Shown piece after piece: positions 27,098 through 36,554 of a stretch of DNA of 64,000 nucleotides; the first letter of the stretch is position 1, and the number at the start of each line of letters is the position of its first letter. The DNA lies in NCBI RefSeq assembly GCF_009177095.1, contig NZ_AP021861.1, positions 3,826,501-3,890,500 of the forward strand. The letters run 5' to 3'. Source of the DNA: Lacipirellula parvula. Its GTDB lineage: Bacteria > Planctomycetota > Planctomycetia > Pirellulales > Lacipirellulaceae. The translations under genes were made by a program, and so were the position numbers. The notes below the pieces were generated by a model. The model searched no databases and was not told the DNA's origin. It was given only the letters and a program-made list of their open reading frames with translations.

Positions 27098-27550
27098 ATG
27101 GCATTCGCTCTAAATCACATTCGCCTGTTCGCCTGTGCCGGCGTTGTACTTTTCGTCGCCGGCTGCGGCCCGAGAAGCACGGCTCCGGCGACGGTTCCGG
27201 TCACCGGCAAAGTCACGCTGGAAGGCGAGCCCGTTGCTTCGGCGATCGTCTCGCTCGCACCAACGAGCGACTCCGCAGGCAGCGTACCCGCGCAAGCAAC
27301 GACGAACGAATCGGGCGAATTCGAAGTCTCAACGATTTTCGATCAAGGACGCACGACGCAAGCAGGCATGACGCCGGGAACGTACGCGCTCACAGTCACC
27401 AAGCTTGAGCAACTCCCCGCGCAAGCGCACATCACGCGAGCGCCGAAGAATTTGCTTCCGAAGAAATATGAATCAACCGACTCATCCGAATTGAAAGCCA
27501 CGATTAACGCCGATGGCGACAATTTCCTCGCCCTCGACTTGAAGAATTAG
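27098..27550 (+). CDS. Small lipoprotein with carboxypeptidase-regulatory-like fold
   Basis: The 150-residue protein has a signal peptide ending LFVAGCGPRS (lipobox-like VAGC) and a beta-sandwich region. The latter includes VTGKVTLEGEPVASAIVSLA, an ESGEFEVST strand and GTYALTVTKLE. It is the counterpart of the lipoprotein at 11002-11415: each follows a DUF1559 gene by about 40 bases. The ATG at 27098 gives a natural signal peptide. It is likely a periplasm-facing membrane lipoprotein of unknown function. Confidence 0.8.
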   Translation: MAFALNHIRLFACAGVVLFVAGCGPRSTAPATVPVTGKVTLEGEPVASAIVSLAPTSDSAGSVPAQATTNESGEFEVSTIFDQGRTTQAGMTPGTYALTVTKLEQLPAQAHITRAPKNLLPKKYESTDSSELKATINADGDNFLALDLKN

Positions 27551-27703
27551 ATCGTCTGCTCTTTGTCTGCACCCTCATGCAAAGACTCCCCGGCGCCATG
27601 CCGACAGTCTCTGCACCGGCAACAATGCCCGACGCCCAGCAGTCGGTTTTTGAGTTGCCGCCACGTTTCGATCACCTTGTCTAACTCACCGGAGATCCCA
27701 GCC

Positions 27704-30325
27704 ATGACTTGGCGAGCCAGACCGCGCTCTGTACGTCATTTGCAGCGAGGTTTTGTCGCGCTGTTGCTGTTGGCCGCGTCGCATCGCGCGGCAAACGCAG
27801 CGACAGCCGTGCCGCTCTCGAATCCGAGCGGCGGAGCTGCATGGGGCGGCGCCACGACGGTGAGCTTCCCCATCGATCTCTTGAACGATCCGTTCACCTA
27901 CAACCCGAACGTCAATTTCGTCGACTACGCGAACGTGCCGGCCGGCTTCTTGCCCACTACCGCCTGGAATGGCGCCGACACGCTCTTCATCGCGGCGAAC
28001 AACGACGCCGATAACTATTGGCGAACAGACGTGACGTTGACCGGGGGACAAACGCTCGATTTCATCGACATCTGGGGGCGCTCGGACTACGCCGGAGCGG
28101 AGCAAGGTCGGCATCAAGCGCTCGCGATCAGCTTTTACAACGCTCCCGGCGGATCCGCGGGCGGCGGCACGCTGCTCGGAACCTCGCTTGAGTACTCCGG
28201 CGTCACGGCGAAGGCCGCGAACAACGCTAACGGCTCCGCCTATGGTCGCTACGACGTCACCTCGCTGCTCAATCCAACGCAACGAGGGCAAGTGCAGTCG
28301 TTCGAGATCACGCACGGCCCCAGCAATCTAAATGACTTCCTGCTGCTGACCGAAGTACGGGCAGGCGCGGGCGGCGCCGCGGCGCCGTTCCCAGTCCTCA
28401 CGATCAATCGCACGACCGGCAATGCGACGCTTAGCAACAACGTCGGCACGCCGCTGAACTTCATCGCTTACGACATCCAATCCACTCATGGTTCGCTAAA
28501 CGCCGCCAACTGGATTTCGGTAGCCGACGCCGGCGACGGCAACAGTGGCGGTTCGCTCGACGCGAACATTTGGGTTGAACTCTCCGCTCCCACCGCCTTC
28601 GCCAGTCTTAGCGAAGCGGAACTCCCCGGCGGCAACGGCCTGACGCTCGCCAACGGCGGATCGATTAACTTCGGCAACGTTTGGCGGAAGAGCCCCCATG
28701 AAGACGTCGCGATCGAAGCGCTCAAGTCCGACGGTACGTTCTACTCGATCGCGGTGGAATACACCGGCAACAGTGGGCAGGCCTACAAAATCGGCGACCT
28801 CAACTTCGACGGCGCGATCAATGCGACCGATTGGCCGTTATTCCGCGCCGCCATGGGAAACACCTTCGACGCCGGCTCTTCTTTGACTCTCACCTATCAA
28901 CAAGGCGATCTCGACGGCGATATGGATACCGACATTGCTGACTTCCGGCTGTTTGAGAAAGCCTTTGACGGCGTCAACGGTCAAGGCGCACTTGCTGCGA
29001 CCATTGCGGCCGTCCCCGAGCCGAGCACGCTAGTGCTCGCAGCCGGTATCGGCATTGCCGCCTGCTTCACGCGGCGTCGCCGAAAGGTGGCCGGCGCATT
29101 GGCGGCGTTAATTGTCGCCAGTTTCGGTGCGATTGGCGGCAGCGAAGCGTCAGCCCAGACGTTCACCTTCGTGCCAGTTCCGGCGAATCCAGCGACGGCG
29201 GTCACCGCGAGTTCGGAATTCAACGGCGACTACAAAGCGTCCAATATGTTCACCGACGCAGCGCTCACGCCGGCTGATCTTGGCGTCAAAGCCTACACCG
29301 ACGCTCAACCCCAGTACGCCGGCGTCGGCGTCGGCCCGATGAACGTCTTCATCGACAACGGCGCGTCGATCAACGCCAACTGGATCGCCTTCGCGCAGCG
29401 GTCGGGCTCCATCGCGACGGCCGATCGCATCGGCACGATGGACTTCTGGTTCTCGAACGTCGACTTCGCCGGCGTGCTGCCGGCCACGGCGCCGCAAGCA
29501 ACGGTGAAATTCGACGATCCGCTCGGTTCGACGATCAAGCAACACCCGCTGATGACGCAACTTTCCGGCCGCTACGTCGCCGTGAAGATGACGATCCACG
29601 AGATGTCCGCGTCAGGTTCCGTCAACAACATCGGCGGCCACGAGTTCCGCTTTGTCCAAGGCCCCGCGCCTCTGGTCTTGCAGGTCAACACGTCAACCGG
29701 CGCGATCACGCTGAAGAACAATGGCACGGCGGCGCAATCCGTCTCGCTCGATGGCTATCAAATCTCCAGCGCCGCTGGGTCATTGAACTCCGCGTGGACC
29801 GGCCTCGGAGGCCAGGCTGGTTTCCCGGAAGGTAACGGCTCAGGAAATGGCTGGGAAGCGGGCGGTGCGTCCGACGCCAACTTGCTCACTGAAGCGTACC
29901 TCACCGGCGGATCGGTCGTGAACACCGGCGCCTCGCTCGCGCTAGGCACGGGGTACAAAACCGTCGGCGGCGTCCAAGATCTCAAGTTCCAGTACAGTTT
30001 CGACAACGGCATCATGACCGATGGCCTCGTCGAGTACGTCACCGCCCCCGGCTTGCCGGCCGACTTCGACGTCGACGGCGACGTCGATGGCGCCGACTTC
30101 CTCCGCTGGCAGCGCGGCTTCGGCATTGCAGCCGGAGCGACGAAAGGGCAGGGGGATGCTGATGGGAATGGAGCGGTAAACGCGGCCGATCTCACGATCT
30201 GGAAGGGAAGCTTCGGCACGACTGCTAGCCTCGCAGCCGCGGCCGCCGTCCCTGAACCGTCCGCCTGCGCCCTAGCCGCCGTGGGGGCGGCGGCTTGGGG
30301 CGTCGGCATTCGCCGCCGTCGCTAA
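27704..30325 (+). CDS. Double PEP-CTERM protein (two precursors in one frame)
   Basis: This 873-residue protein has a signal peptide (about 1-30), a beta-rich region and a novel module (about 28391-28770). Dockerin-like repeats and a complete PEP-CTERM signal (VPEPSTLVLAAGIGIAACFT plus RRRRK) follow at residues 437-461. Immediately after it comes a signal-peptide-like run (VAGALAALIVASFGAIGGSE, then ASAQ). The second half has a discoidin-like region, a second copy of the module (about 29671-30040), dockerin repeats and a final tail VPEPSACALAAVGAAAWGVG plus IRRRR. No stop separates the halves. The frame looks like two genes joined by loss of a stop codon, though a real fusion is possible. GGAGA precedes the ATG. 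Confidence 0.75.
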   Translation: MTWRARPRSVRHLQRGFVALLLLAASHRAANAATAVPLSNPSGGAAWGGATTVSFPIDLLNDPFTYNPNVNFVDYANVPAGFLPTTAWNGADTLFIAANNDADNYWRTDVTLTGGQTLDFIDIWGRSDYAGAEQGRHQALAISFYNAPGGSAGGGTLLGTSLEYSGVTAKAANNANGSAYGRYDVTSLLNPTQRGQVQSFEITHGPSNLNDFLLLTEVRAGAGGAAAPFPVLTINRTTGNATLSNNVGTPLNFIAYDIQSTHGSLNAANWISVADAGDGNSGGSLDANIWVELSAPTAFASLSEAELPGGNGLTLANGGSINFGNVWRKSPHEDVAIEALKSDGTFYSIAVEYTGNSGQAYKIGDLNFDGAINATDWPLFRAAMGNTFDAGSSLTLTYQQGDLDGDMDTDIADFRLFEKAFDGVNGQGALAATIAAVPEPSTLVLAAGIGIAACFTRRRRKVAGALAALIVASFGAIGGSEASAQTFTFVPVPANPATAVTASSEFNGDYKASNMFTDAALTPADLGVKAYTDAQPQYAGVGVGPMNVFIDNGASINANWIAFAQRSGSIATADRIGTMDFWFSNVDFAGVLPATAPQATVKFDDPLGSTIKQHPLMTQLSGRYVAVKMTIHEMSASGSVNNIGGHEFRFVQGPAPLVLQVNTSTGAITLKNNGTAAQSVSLDGYQISSAAGSLNSAWTGLGGQAGFPEGNGSGNGWEAGGASDANLLTEAYLTGGSVVNTGASLALGTGYKTVGGVQDLKFQYSFDNGIMTDGLVEYVTAPGLPADFDVDGDVDGADFLRWQRGFGIAAGATKGQGDADGNGAVNAADLTIWKGSFGTTASLAAAAAVPEPSACALAAVGAAAWGVGIRRRR

Positions 30326-30417
30326 CGCTGCTTGCCCGCGAACGGCCCGTTCGCGCCCTGCGTCGTCAAGCCTTTTCACAACAACGCGTAGCGCAAACTC
30401 TTGGGGAGATACTCATC

Positions 30418-31695
30418 ATGACCAACTCATGCTTTAACACATGGAAGTGGCGAGGCGCCGCTCTCGCCTGGATGGCGGCGGCTGGCGTCGCCCTGGAAAC
30501 GCACGGCTCGACCATCGATCGAGACTATCGCCTTGGCGACAACTCCGCACTCTCGACGGAAAACGGCGTCGCCAACGCCGCCGTCGGCAGCGGAGCGGGC
30601 AGCGATCACGGCGGTTTCACGCTCGACCACGCCGGCCTGCTGACGACGCTGCCCACGTTTCAAGACCTCGAACCTTTTGGTGCGCCGATCTACGTCAACG
30701 TCGGCGCGGGAGGCCTCGCTCGTCCCGGAGCGGCCGCCGGCTCGCTCGGCGTGCAGTTCGACGGCGTCGACGACAATCTCCGCGGGCTCGGACTCGGCAA
30801 CCCGACGCAAGGCGACGATCCCTATCAGGACACCATCAGCTACAACACGCTCTTCACCAGAGCAGTGCAAGGCTGGGTGCGCCCCACCGCGGCCGCAGCC
30901 GCCGGCCAACGGCAACGCGTCGTTCGCGACACGTTCCGGTTCGGAATCTCCATCGTCGCCGACGCTCAAGGCGCTAATCGTTGGGCGCTGAATACCGACG
31001 GCCTGACAGGCGGCCTCGAGGTCGTCTCCTCGGCGGCCGTCCCGTTGAATCAGTGGTCGCACGTGATGCACTACGCGAACGGGGCGACTTCCGCCCTGTA
31101 CGTCAACGGCATCGCGGTCACGGCGAAAGTCGGCGGCTACTACGGCAACGGAACCACCACCGCCGAAAAAGCGTTCGTCCTGGGCGCCGACGTCACGAGC
31201 GACGGCGACACGGTCACGGCAAGCAACTACTTCAAAGGCCAACTCGACGACTTCCAGGTGCTCGTCTCGGGAAACAATGCGTCGCAGACGGCCGGCGCCA
31301 ACTATGGCGCATTCAACCTAGGCGTCGATAACCAGTTCATCGCGCAGCAAGGTCTCACGATTGGCGACGTCACGGGCGACGGACTCATCATGGGGAACGG
31401 AACCGGCGGCGCGAATGACGACGTCAAGAAGTTCATCGCCAACTATCGGTACACGCAGCGCGTCAACGGCGTCGTCGTCGGCGACTTGAATACGCGGACG
31501 CAGCATGCCGATCTGAATTTCGACGGCGTCACCGACCTCCGCGATTGGTACATTCTAGCCAAGGCCCACGTCGATGCGGGTTCACTCGACATCGCCGCGC
31601 TCTTGGCATCCCAACCTGTCCCCGAACCAAGCACGTTGGCGCTCGCATCCATTGGCGTTGCTGCGGCAGCGAGGATGCGGCGGCGACGAGCCTAG
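30418..31695 (+). CDS. PEP-CTERM protein with LamG-like domain
   Basis: This 425-residue protein has a signal peptide (about 1-30) and a LamG/concanavalin-like domain. The latter includes LGVQFDGVDDNLRGLGLGNP, QGWVRPTA and PLNQWSHVMHYANGATSALY, followed by VNGIAV. Dockerin-like repeats (GDVTGDGLIMGNGTGGANDD and ADLNFDGVTDLRDWYILAKA) and the tail VPEPSTLALASIGVAAAARM plus RRRRA follow. GGGGAGAT lies before the ATG at 30418; the longer frame to 30295 starts inside the preceding gene and is rejected. LamG domains often bind glycans. A strong terminator follows. Confidence 0.85.
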   Translation: MTNSCFNTWKWRGAALAWMAAAGVALETHGSTIDRDYRLGDNSALSTENGVANAAVGSGAGSDHGGFTLDHAGLLTTLPTFQDLEPFGAPIYVNVGAGGLARPGAAAGSLGVQFDGVDDNLRGLGLGNPTQGDDPYQDTISYNTLFTRAVQGWVRPTAAAAAGQRQRVVRDTFRFGISIVADAQGANRWALNTDGLTGGLEVVSSAAVPLNQWSHVMHYANGATSALYVNGIAVTAKVGGYYGNGTTTAEKAFVLGADVTSDGDTVTASNYFKGQLDDFQVLVSGNNASQTAGANYGAFNLGVDNQFIAQQGLTIGDVTGDGLIMGNGTGGANDDVKKFIANYRYTQRVNGVVVGDLNTRTQHADLNFDGVTDLRDWYILAKAHVDAGSLDIAALLASQPVPEPSTLALASIGVAAAARMRRRRA

Positions 31696-31725
31696 CAAAT
31701 TGCAATTGCACGCGATTTGATCGTT

Positions 31726-31769
31726 GCCAGCGTGGGCAAGACCTTCGCCTTGCCCACGCTGGCGTTTTT
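31726..31769 (+). terminator. Strong intrinsic terminator
   Basis: A perfect 15-bp stem, GCCAGCGTGGGCAAG (31726-31740) with CTTGCCCACGCTGGC (31749-31763), has an 8-nt loop and is followed by GTTTTTG. It lies 30 bases after the LamG protein stop. Confidence 0.9.
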
Positions 31770-31866
31770 GTCTCCGCTGTCGTAAAGCCTACAATGGGCC
31801 GCGTCGCCTCGCTTCGCCTCTCTTGATCGACTCACAAGTAGTTCGCCGCCTCGCCCAATTGTGTTT

Positions 31867-34800
31867 ATGGAACAGCGTCGCCCACACTTCGTACTCCTCT
31901 GTAACTCGCTCGCCTGCCTGGCGATCTTCAGCACAATCGTGCCTACGGCGTACGCCGCGGACGAGCAGTTGGCGCGTCAGGCGCAGCGGCTCCTCAGCGA
32001 CCGCTGCTTCAAATGCCACGGTCCCGACGAAGCAGCCCGTGAGGGCGGTCTTCGACTCGACCTGCGCGACGCCGCGCGCAGCGAGCTTCCCTCAGGCGCA
32101 ATCGCGATTGTGCCGAGCGACGAATCGGCCAGCGCACTTATCGAGCGAATCACAGCCCAGGACGAATCACTGAAGATGCCGCCGCCGGAAAGCGGCAAAA
32201 CGCTGTCGGCGCAGGAAATTGAACTGCTGAGAAAATGGATCGCCCAGGGCGCCCCTCACGTCTCGCATTGGGCGTTCGTGAAACCGGTTCGGCCCGAACT
32301 TCCCCTACTCGACGGGAAGAGTTTCCCCAATCCGATCGATGCGTTCGCCCAAGCGCAGCTCGCGAAACACAACCTCTCGCCGGCGCCTGCCGCCAGTCGC
32401 GAGCGACTCATCCGCCGCATGACGTTCGATTTAATCGGCCTGCCGCCGACCCAGGCGGAGATCGACGCCTTCGTCGCCGACGAATCGCCCGACGCCGCGC
32501 GGCAGCTCTTCACCCGGCTCACGAAGTCGCCCCACTACGGTGAACGCATGGCCGCCGATTGGCTCGATCTTGCCCGCTACGCCGACTCGAATGGCTACCA
32601 AAACGATTTCGCGCGCCAGTCGTGGCCCTGGCGCGACTGGGTGATCACTGCCTTTAACGGCAACATGCCGTACGACCAGTTTCTCACGGAACAACTCGCA
32701 GGCGACCTACTCCCCAACGCAACGCCCAGCCAAAAGCTGGCCACGGGCTTTAACCGCAATCACCGCACCGTCACCGAGGCCGGCTCGATCGACGAAGAGT
32801 GGCGCGTGGAGAACGTGGTCGATCGCGTCGAGACGACCTCGACTGCCGCGCTCGGTTTGACGATGGGCTGCGCCCGCTGCCACGACCACCGTTACGATCC
32901 CATCTCGCAGCGCGAGTTCTACCAGTTCTACGCATTCTTCAATAGCGTCGATGAAAAAGGAGTTTACACCGAGCAACGCGGCAACGTGGCGCCCCTGATG
33001 ACGGTCCAATCCGCAGACGACCAGCGCCGCATCGACGAGTTTGAGCAAACGATCGCGCGGCTGGAAGCGAAGCTCGCTGCGGAACAGCCCGCCATCCAAC
33101 AAGCCTTCGCGCATTGGAGAGCGACGCTTGAGAAACCTGCCGATGCTCCAGCGGCCAGCGTATCTATTCCGCTGGACGAGAACGCCGTCGCCCGCAAGGC
33201 CGACGGCACGTCAATTTCTCCCGTCAATACTGCGGCGCTGCCAGCCTTCAACGCCAACGGGCCTGCACTGGCAGCAACGTTCAAAGGCCAAGAAGTCGCC
33301 GAGTACGCCGACCTCGTCGAATTCGATGCGCAGGCGCCGTTCAGCTTCTCGGCCTTCGTAAAACTCACAGGGCAGGGGACGCTCTTCTCGCAGATGGACG
33401 ATCGAGCCGATTTTCGCGGCGCCGACTTCGTCGTGCTGGAAGATGATCGACTCGCCTGCCATCTCATCCATCGCTGGCCCGACGAATCAATCAAAGTGCT
33501 CGCCCGCGAACGGCCGCCGAAGAACAAATGGCTTCATGTCGCCGTCACGTACGACGGCAGCAGCAACGCCTGCGGCGTCAAGCTTTACGTCAACGGCAGG
33601 CCAGCGGCGGTCGACGTTGAGCGAGATTCGCTGCGTCATAACTTCGCCGTTGCTCAGCCGCTGCGACTGGGACGCCGACTAGTCGAGCGTCCGCTCGACG
33701 GCCAGTTGTGCGGGGCGACGTTCTTCGCAGAGTCGCTCAACGGCCAGTCCGTCAAAGCGACGCTCACCTCGCAATTGGCGGAGCTCAACACGCGCGGCGA
33801 ATCGCTGGGTGATCACGGCCTCGCGCTGCTGCGAGACGTCTACTTGGGCTCGTCAACGGAAGCGGCCGCCGATCAATTCCAGCAGACCGAGGCAAGCCTC
33901 GCCGCCAATCGCGCAGATCGGGACGCATTCAAAAGCAAACTGCCGACCGCGATGATCATGCAAGAACTGGCGACTCCGCGCGCGACGTTCGTGCTAAAAC
34001 GCGGCGTCTATGATCAACCCGATGCCCAACAGCCAGTCACGCCTGACGTACCGGCATTCCTGCCGCGGCTCGCGGAAGGCGCTCCGCGCAATCGACTCGG
34101 GCTCGCAAGTTGGGTCGTCAGCCCGGAGAACCCGCTCACGGCGCGGGTCGCCGTCAATCGACTCTGGAAGCAATTCTTCGGCGTCGGGCTCGTGAAAACG
34201 GTCGAAAACTTCGGCGTCCAGGCCGAACCGCCGTCACATCCCGAGTTGCTCGATTGGCTCGCAGTCGAGTTGATGGAATCAGGCTGGGACTTGCAACGCA
34301 TTCAATGGCTCATCGTCAGCAGCGACGCTTATCGACAGACTTCCGACGCCGCGCACGACTCCTACGCTAACGATCCCGAGAACCGACAGCTCAGCCGCGG
34401 GCCGCGGTTCCGTCTTTCGGCGGAAATGATTCGCGACAACGCGCTCGCAGTCAGCGGCTTAATGAACCAAAAAGTCGGCGGCGCATCCGTGATGCCTTAC
34501 CAGCCGCTCGGACTGTGGGAAGAACTTGCCGGCGGTGCACACGAAGACTATGTGCAAGTCCACGGCGACGACCTTTATCGCCGCAGCCTCTATGTCTACC
34601 GCAAGCGGACGGTCCCCCATCCGTCGCTGGCCACGTTCGATGCTCCAAGTTGGGAGATATGCCAAGCTCGCCGCTCGAGCACGAACACGCCGTTGCAATC
34701 GTTGGCGCTGCTCAACGATGTGACGTACGTCGAGGCGGCGCGTCAACTGGCGGCACGGATGCTCGCTGCCGAAGCGGGCGACGATAGCAGAAGGATTGCC

Positions 34801-35034
34801 TACGGCTTTCGCTTGGCCGCCGGGCGAGAACCTCGGCCTCAAGAATCAGCGGAGTTGCTGGCTGCGCTCCAGGAGTACCGCCGAGCAATGAGCGGCGATC
34901 CAACCGCTGCAGAGTCGATGATCGCCCACGGCGAGTCGGCTGTGGCAACCGGCGTCGCCACCGAGGAGCTCGCCGCCTACACGCTGCTCGGCGGCATCTT
35001 GCTCAACCTCGACGAAACGATCACCAAGAACTAA
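31867..35034 (+). CDS. PSD1 (DUF1549/DUF1553) cytochrome-like protein
   Basis: This 1055-residue protein has a signal peptide (about 1-30, ending AYA). A cytochrome c-like PSCyt1 domain carries CFKCH at 47-51. The DUF1549 domain (about 140-340; SRERLIRRMTFDLIGLPPTQ, then CARCHDHRYDP with a second CxxCH at 335-339) follows. A LamG-like insert (about 440-610) precedes DUF1553 (about 690-1050; ENPLTARVAVNRLWKQFFGV). These proteins are typical of planctomycetes and often work with a DUF1501 partner, here the next gene (15 bases on). They are thought to be part of complex polysaccharide breakdown or redox systems, but the reaction is unknown. A GTG six bases upstream (31861) is an alternative start. 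Confidence 0.9.
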   Translation: MEQRRPHFVLLCNSLACLAIFSTIVPTAYAADEQLARQAQRLLSDRCFKCHGPDEAAREGGLRLDLRDAARSELPSGAIAIVPSDESASALIERITAQDESLKMPPPESGKTLSAQEIELLRKWIAQGAPHVSHWAFVKPVRPELPLLDGKSFPNPIDAFAQAQLAKHNLSPAPAASRERLIRRMTFDLIGLPPTQAEIDAFVADESPDAARQLFTRLTKSPHYGERMAADWLDLARYADSNGYQNDFARQSWPWRDWVITAFNGNMPYDQFLTEQLAGDLLPNATPSQKLATGFNRNHRTVTEAGSIDEEWRVENVVDRVETTSTAALGLTMGCARCHDHRYDPISQREFYQFYAFFNSVDEKGVYTEQRGNVAPLMTVQSADDQRRIDEFEQTIARLEAKLAAEQPAIQQAFAHWRATLEKPADAPAASVSIPLDENAVARKADGTSISPVNTAALPAFNANGPALAATFKGQEVAEYADLVEFDAQAPFSFSAFVKLTGQGTLFSQMDDRADFRGADFVVLEDDRLACHLIHRWPDESIKVLARERPPKNKWLHVAVTYDGSSNACGVKLYVNGRPAAVDVERDSLRHNFAVAQPLRLGRRLVERPLDGQLCGATFFAESLNGQSVKATLTSQLAELNTRGESLGDHGLALLRDVYLGSSTEAAADQFQQTEASLAANRADRDAFKSKLPTAMIMQELATPRATFVLKRGVYDQPDAQQPVTPDVPAFLPRLAEGAPRNRLGLASWVVSPENPLTARVAVNRLWKQFFGVGLVKTVENFGVQAEPPSHPELLDWLAVELMESGWDLQRIQWLIVSSDAYRQTSDAAHDSYANDPENRQLSRGPRFRLSAEMIRDNALAVSGLMNQKVGGASVMPYQPLGLWEELAGGAHEDYVQVHGDDLYRRSLYVYRKRTVPHPSLATFDAPSWEICQARRSSTNTPLQSLALLNDVTYVEAARQLAARMLAAEAGDDSRRIAYGFRLAAGREPRPQESAELLAALQEYRRAMSGDPTAAESMIAHGESAVATGVATEELAAYTLLGGILLNLDETITKN

Positions 35035-35049
35035 GCGACGAATCGACGC

Positions 35050-36513
35050 ATGGAAACCATCAAACGCGTGCAGCAATGCAATCGTCGACACTTCCTGAGT
35101 GGAGCAGGCGTCGGGCTCGGGGCCGTCGCGCTGCAATGTCTCACAGGCGGCGAGGCGTTCGCTGCCAAGCTCATGGCGAGTAACGCCGCCAATGGGCCCG
35201 CCCTCGCCGGGTCGCAGCTCCAGCCTCGCGCCAAGCGCGTGATTTATCTGTTTCAGTCCGGGGCGCCGTCGCAGATCGAGATGTTCGATCACAAGCCGCT
35301 GCTGCAGCACTTGGCTGGTCAAGAATTGCCCGCCTCGGTCCGCATGGGGCAGCGTCTCACGACGATGACGGCCGGCCAAAGCAGCTTTCCGCTCGTCCCC
35401 TCCAAATTTGCGTTCGCGAAGTCTGGCGCCGCGGGAGCAGAGTGCAGCGAACTCATTCCACACACTGCCGCCATTGCCGACGATCTCTGTATCGTCAAGT
35501 CGATGGTCACCGAAGCGATCAACCACGATCCCGCGATCACGTTCTGCCAAACAGGCTCGCAACTCGCAGGACGGCCCAGCATCGGCGCATGGGTCGCCTA
35601 CGGGCTCGGGGCGCTTAATCGCGACCTGCCGAGCTTCATCGTGATGCTCTCGCGTGCTTCAGGGCGAGCCAACGATCAGCCCCTCTACGATCGACTGTGG
35701 GGCAGCGGTTTCCTGCCGACGAGCCATCAAGGAGTCAAACTCCGCAGCGGCGCTGACCCGGTGCTCTACTTGGCAAACCCCGCCGGGTGCTCTCCAGCGT
35801 TGCGACGCGACATGCTCGATCGCTTGGCAACGCTCAACAAGGCCGCCTACAGCCAGTCGGGCGATCCCGAAACATTGACCCGCATCGAGCAGTACGAGCT
35901 CGCGTTCCGCATGCAAACCTCGGTTCCCGAGCTGACCGATATCTCTGACGAGCCGGCTCACATTCTCGATATGTACGGCCCCAGCGTTCATCAGCCTGGC
36001 TCGTACGCCCGCAACTGCCTGCTGGCCCGTCGACTTGCGGAGCGCGACGTGCGTTTCGTGCAGCTCTACCACATGGGTTGGGATCAGCACAACGCGCTGC
36101 CGACCAATCTCGCGCAGCAATGCAAAGACACAGACCAAGCGTCGGCCGCGCTCGTCAAAGACTTGAAACAACGCGGCTTGCTTGACGATACGCTCGTGGT
36201 TTGGGGGGGCGAATTCGGCCGCACCGCCTACTCACAGGGACCGGTCACCGCCGAGTCGTATGGCCGCGACCATCACCCCCGCTGCTTCACCGTCTGGATG
36301 GCCGGCGGCGGCGTCAAGGGAGGCCTCTCCTACGGCGCCACCGACGACTTCTCTTACAACATCGTCGACAAGCCGGTCGAGGTGTTCGACCTCAACGCCA
36401 CGCTGCTCCATCTGCTCGGGATCAACCACGAGCGACTGACTTATCAATTCCAAGGTCGCGATTTCCGGCTGACCGACGTCCACGGCAAAGTCGTGCACGA
36501 CTTGATCGCGTAG
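35050..36513 (+). CDS. DUF1501 protein with Tat signal
   Basis: The 487-residue protein starts [20 protein letters not shown], with a twin-arginine RRHFL at 12-16. It is probably exported folded through the Tat route. Family motifs include [20 protein letters not shown] (about 63-82) and [20 protein letters not shown], then [14 protein letters not shown]. The fold is alkaline phosphatase/sulfatase-like, but the usual metal-site set is incomplete, so an enzymatic role is inferred. It is translated immediately after the PSD1 protein, a pair seen across planctomycetes. Confidence 0.9.
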   Translation: METIKRVQQCNRRHFLSGAGVGLGAVALQCLTGGEAFAAKLMASNAANGPALAGSQLQPRAKRVIYLFQSGAPSQIEMFDHKPLLQHLAGQELPASVRMGQRLTTMTAGQSSFPLVPSKFAFAKSGAAGAECSELIPHTAAIADDLCIVKSMVTEAINHDPAITFCQTGSQLAGRPSIGAWVAYGLGALNRDLPSFIVMLSRASGRANDQPLYDRLWGSGFLPTSHQGVKLRSGADPVLYLANPAGCSPALRRDMLDRLATLNKAAYSQSGDPETLTRIEQYELAFRMQTSVPELTDISDEPAHILDMYGPSVHQPGSYARNCLLARRLAERDVRFVQLYHMGWDQHNALPTNLAQQCKDTDQASAALVKDLKQRGLLDDTLVVWGGEFGRTAYSQGPVTAESYGRDHHPRCFTVWMAGGGVKGGLSYGATDDFSYNIVDKPVEVFDLNATLLHLLGINHERLTYQFQGRDFRLTDVHGKVVHDLIA

Positions 36514-36554
36514 CGCATCGCGAACAACTGAACGATTCAACAACGAGGGGCGCC

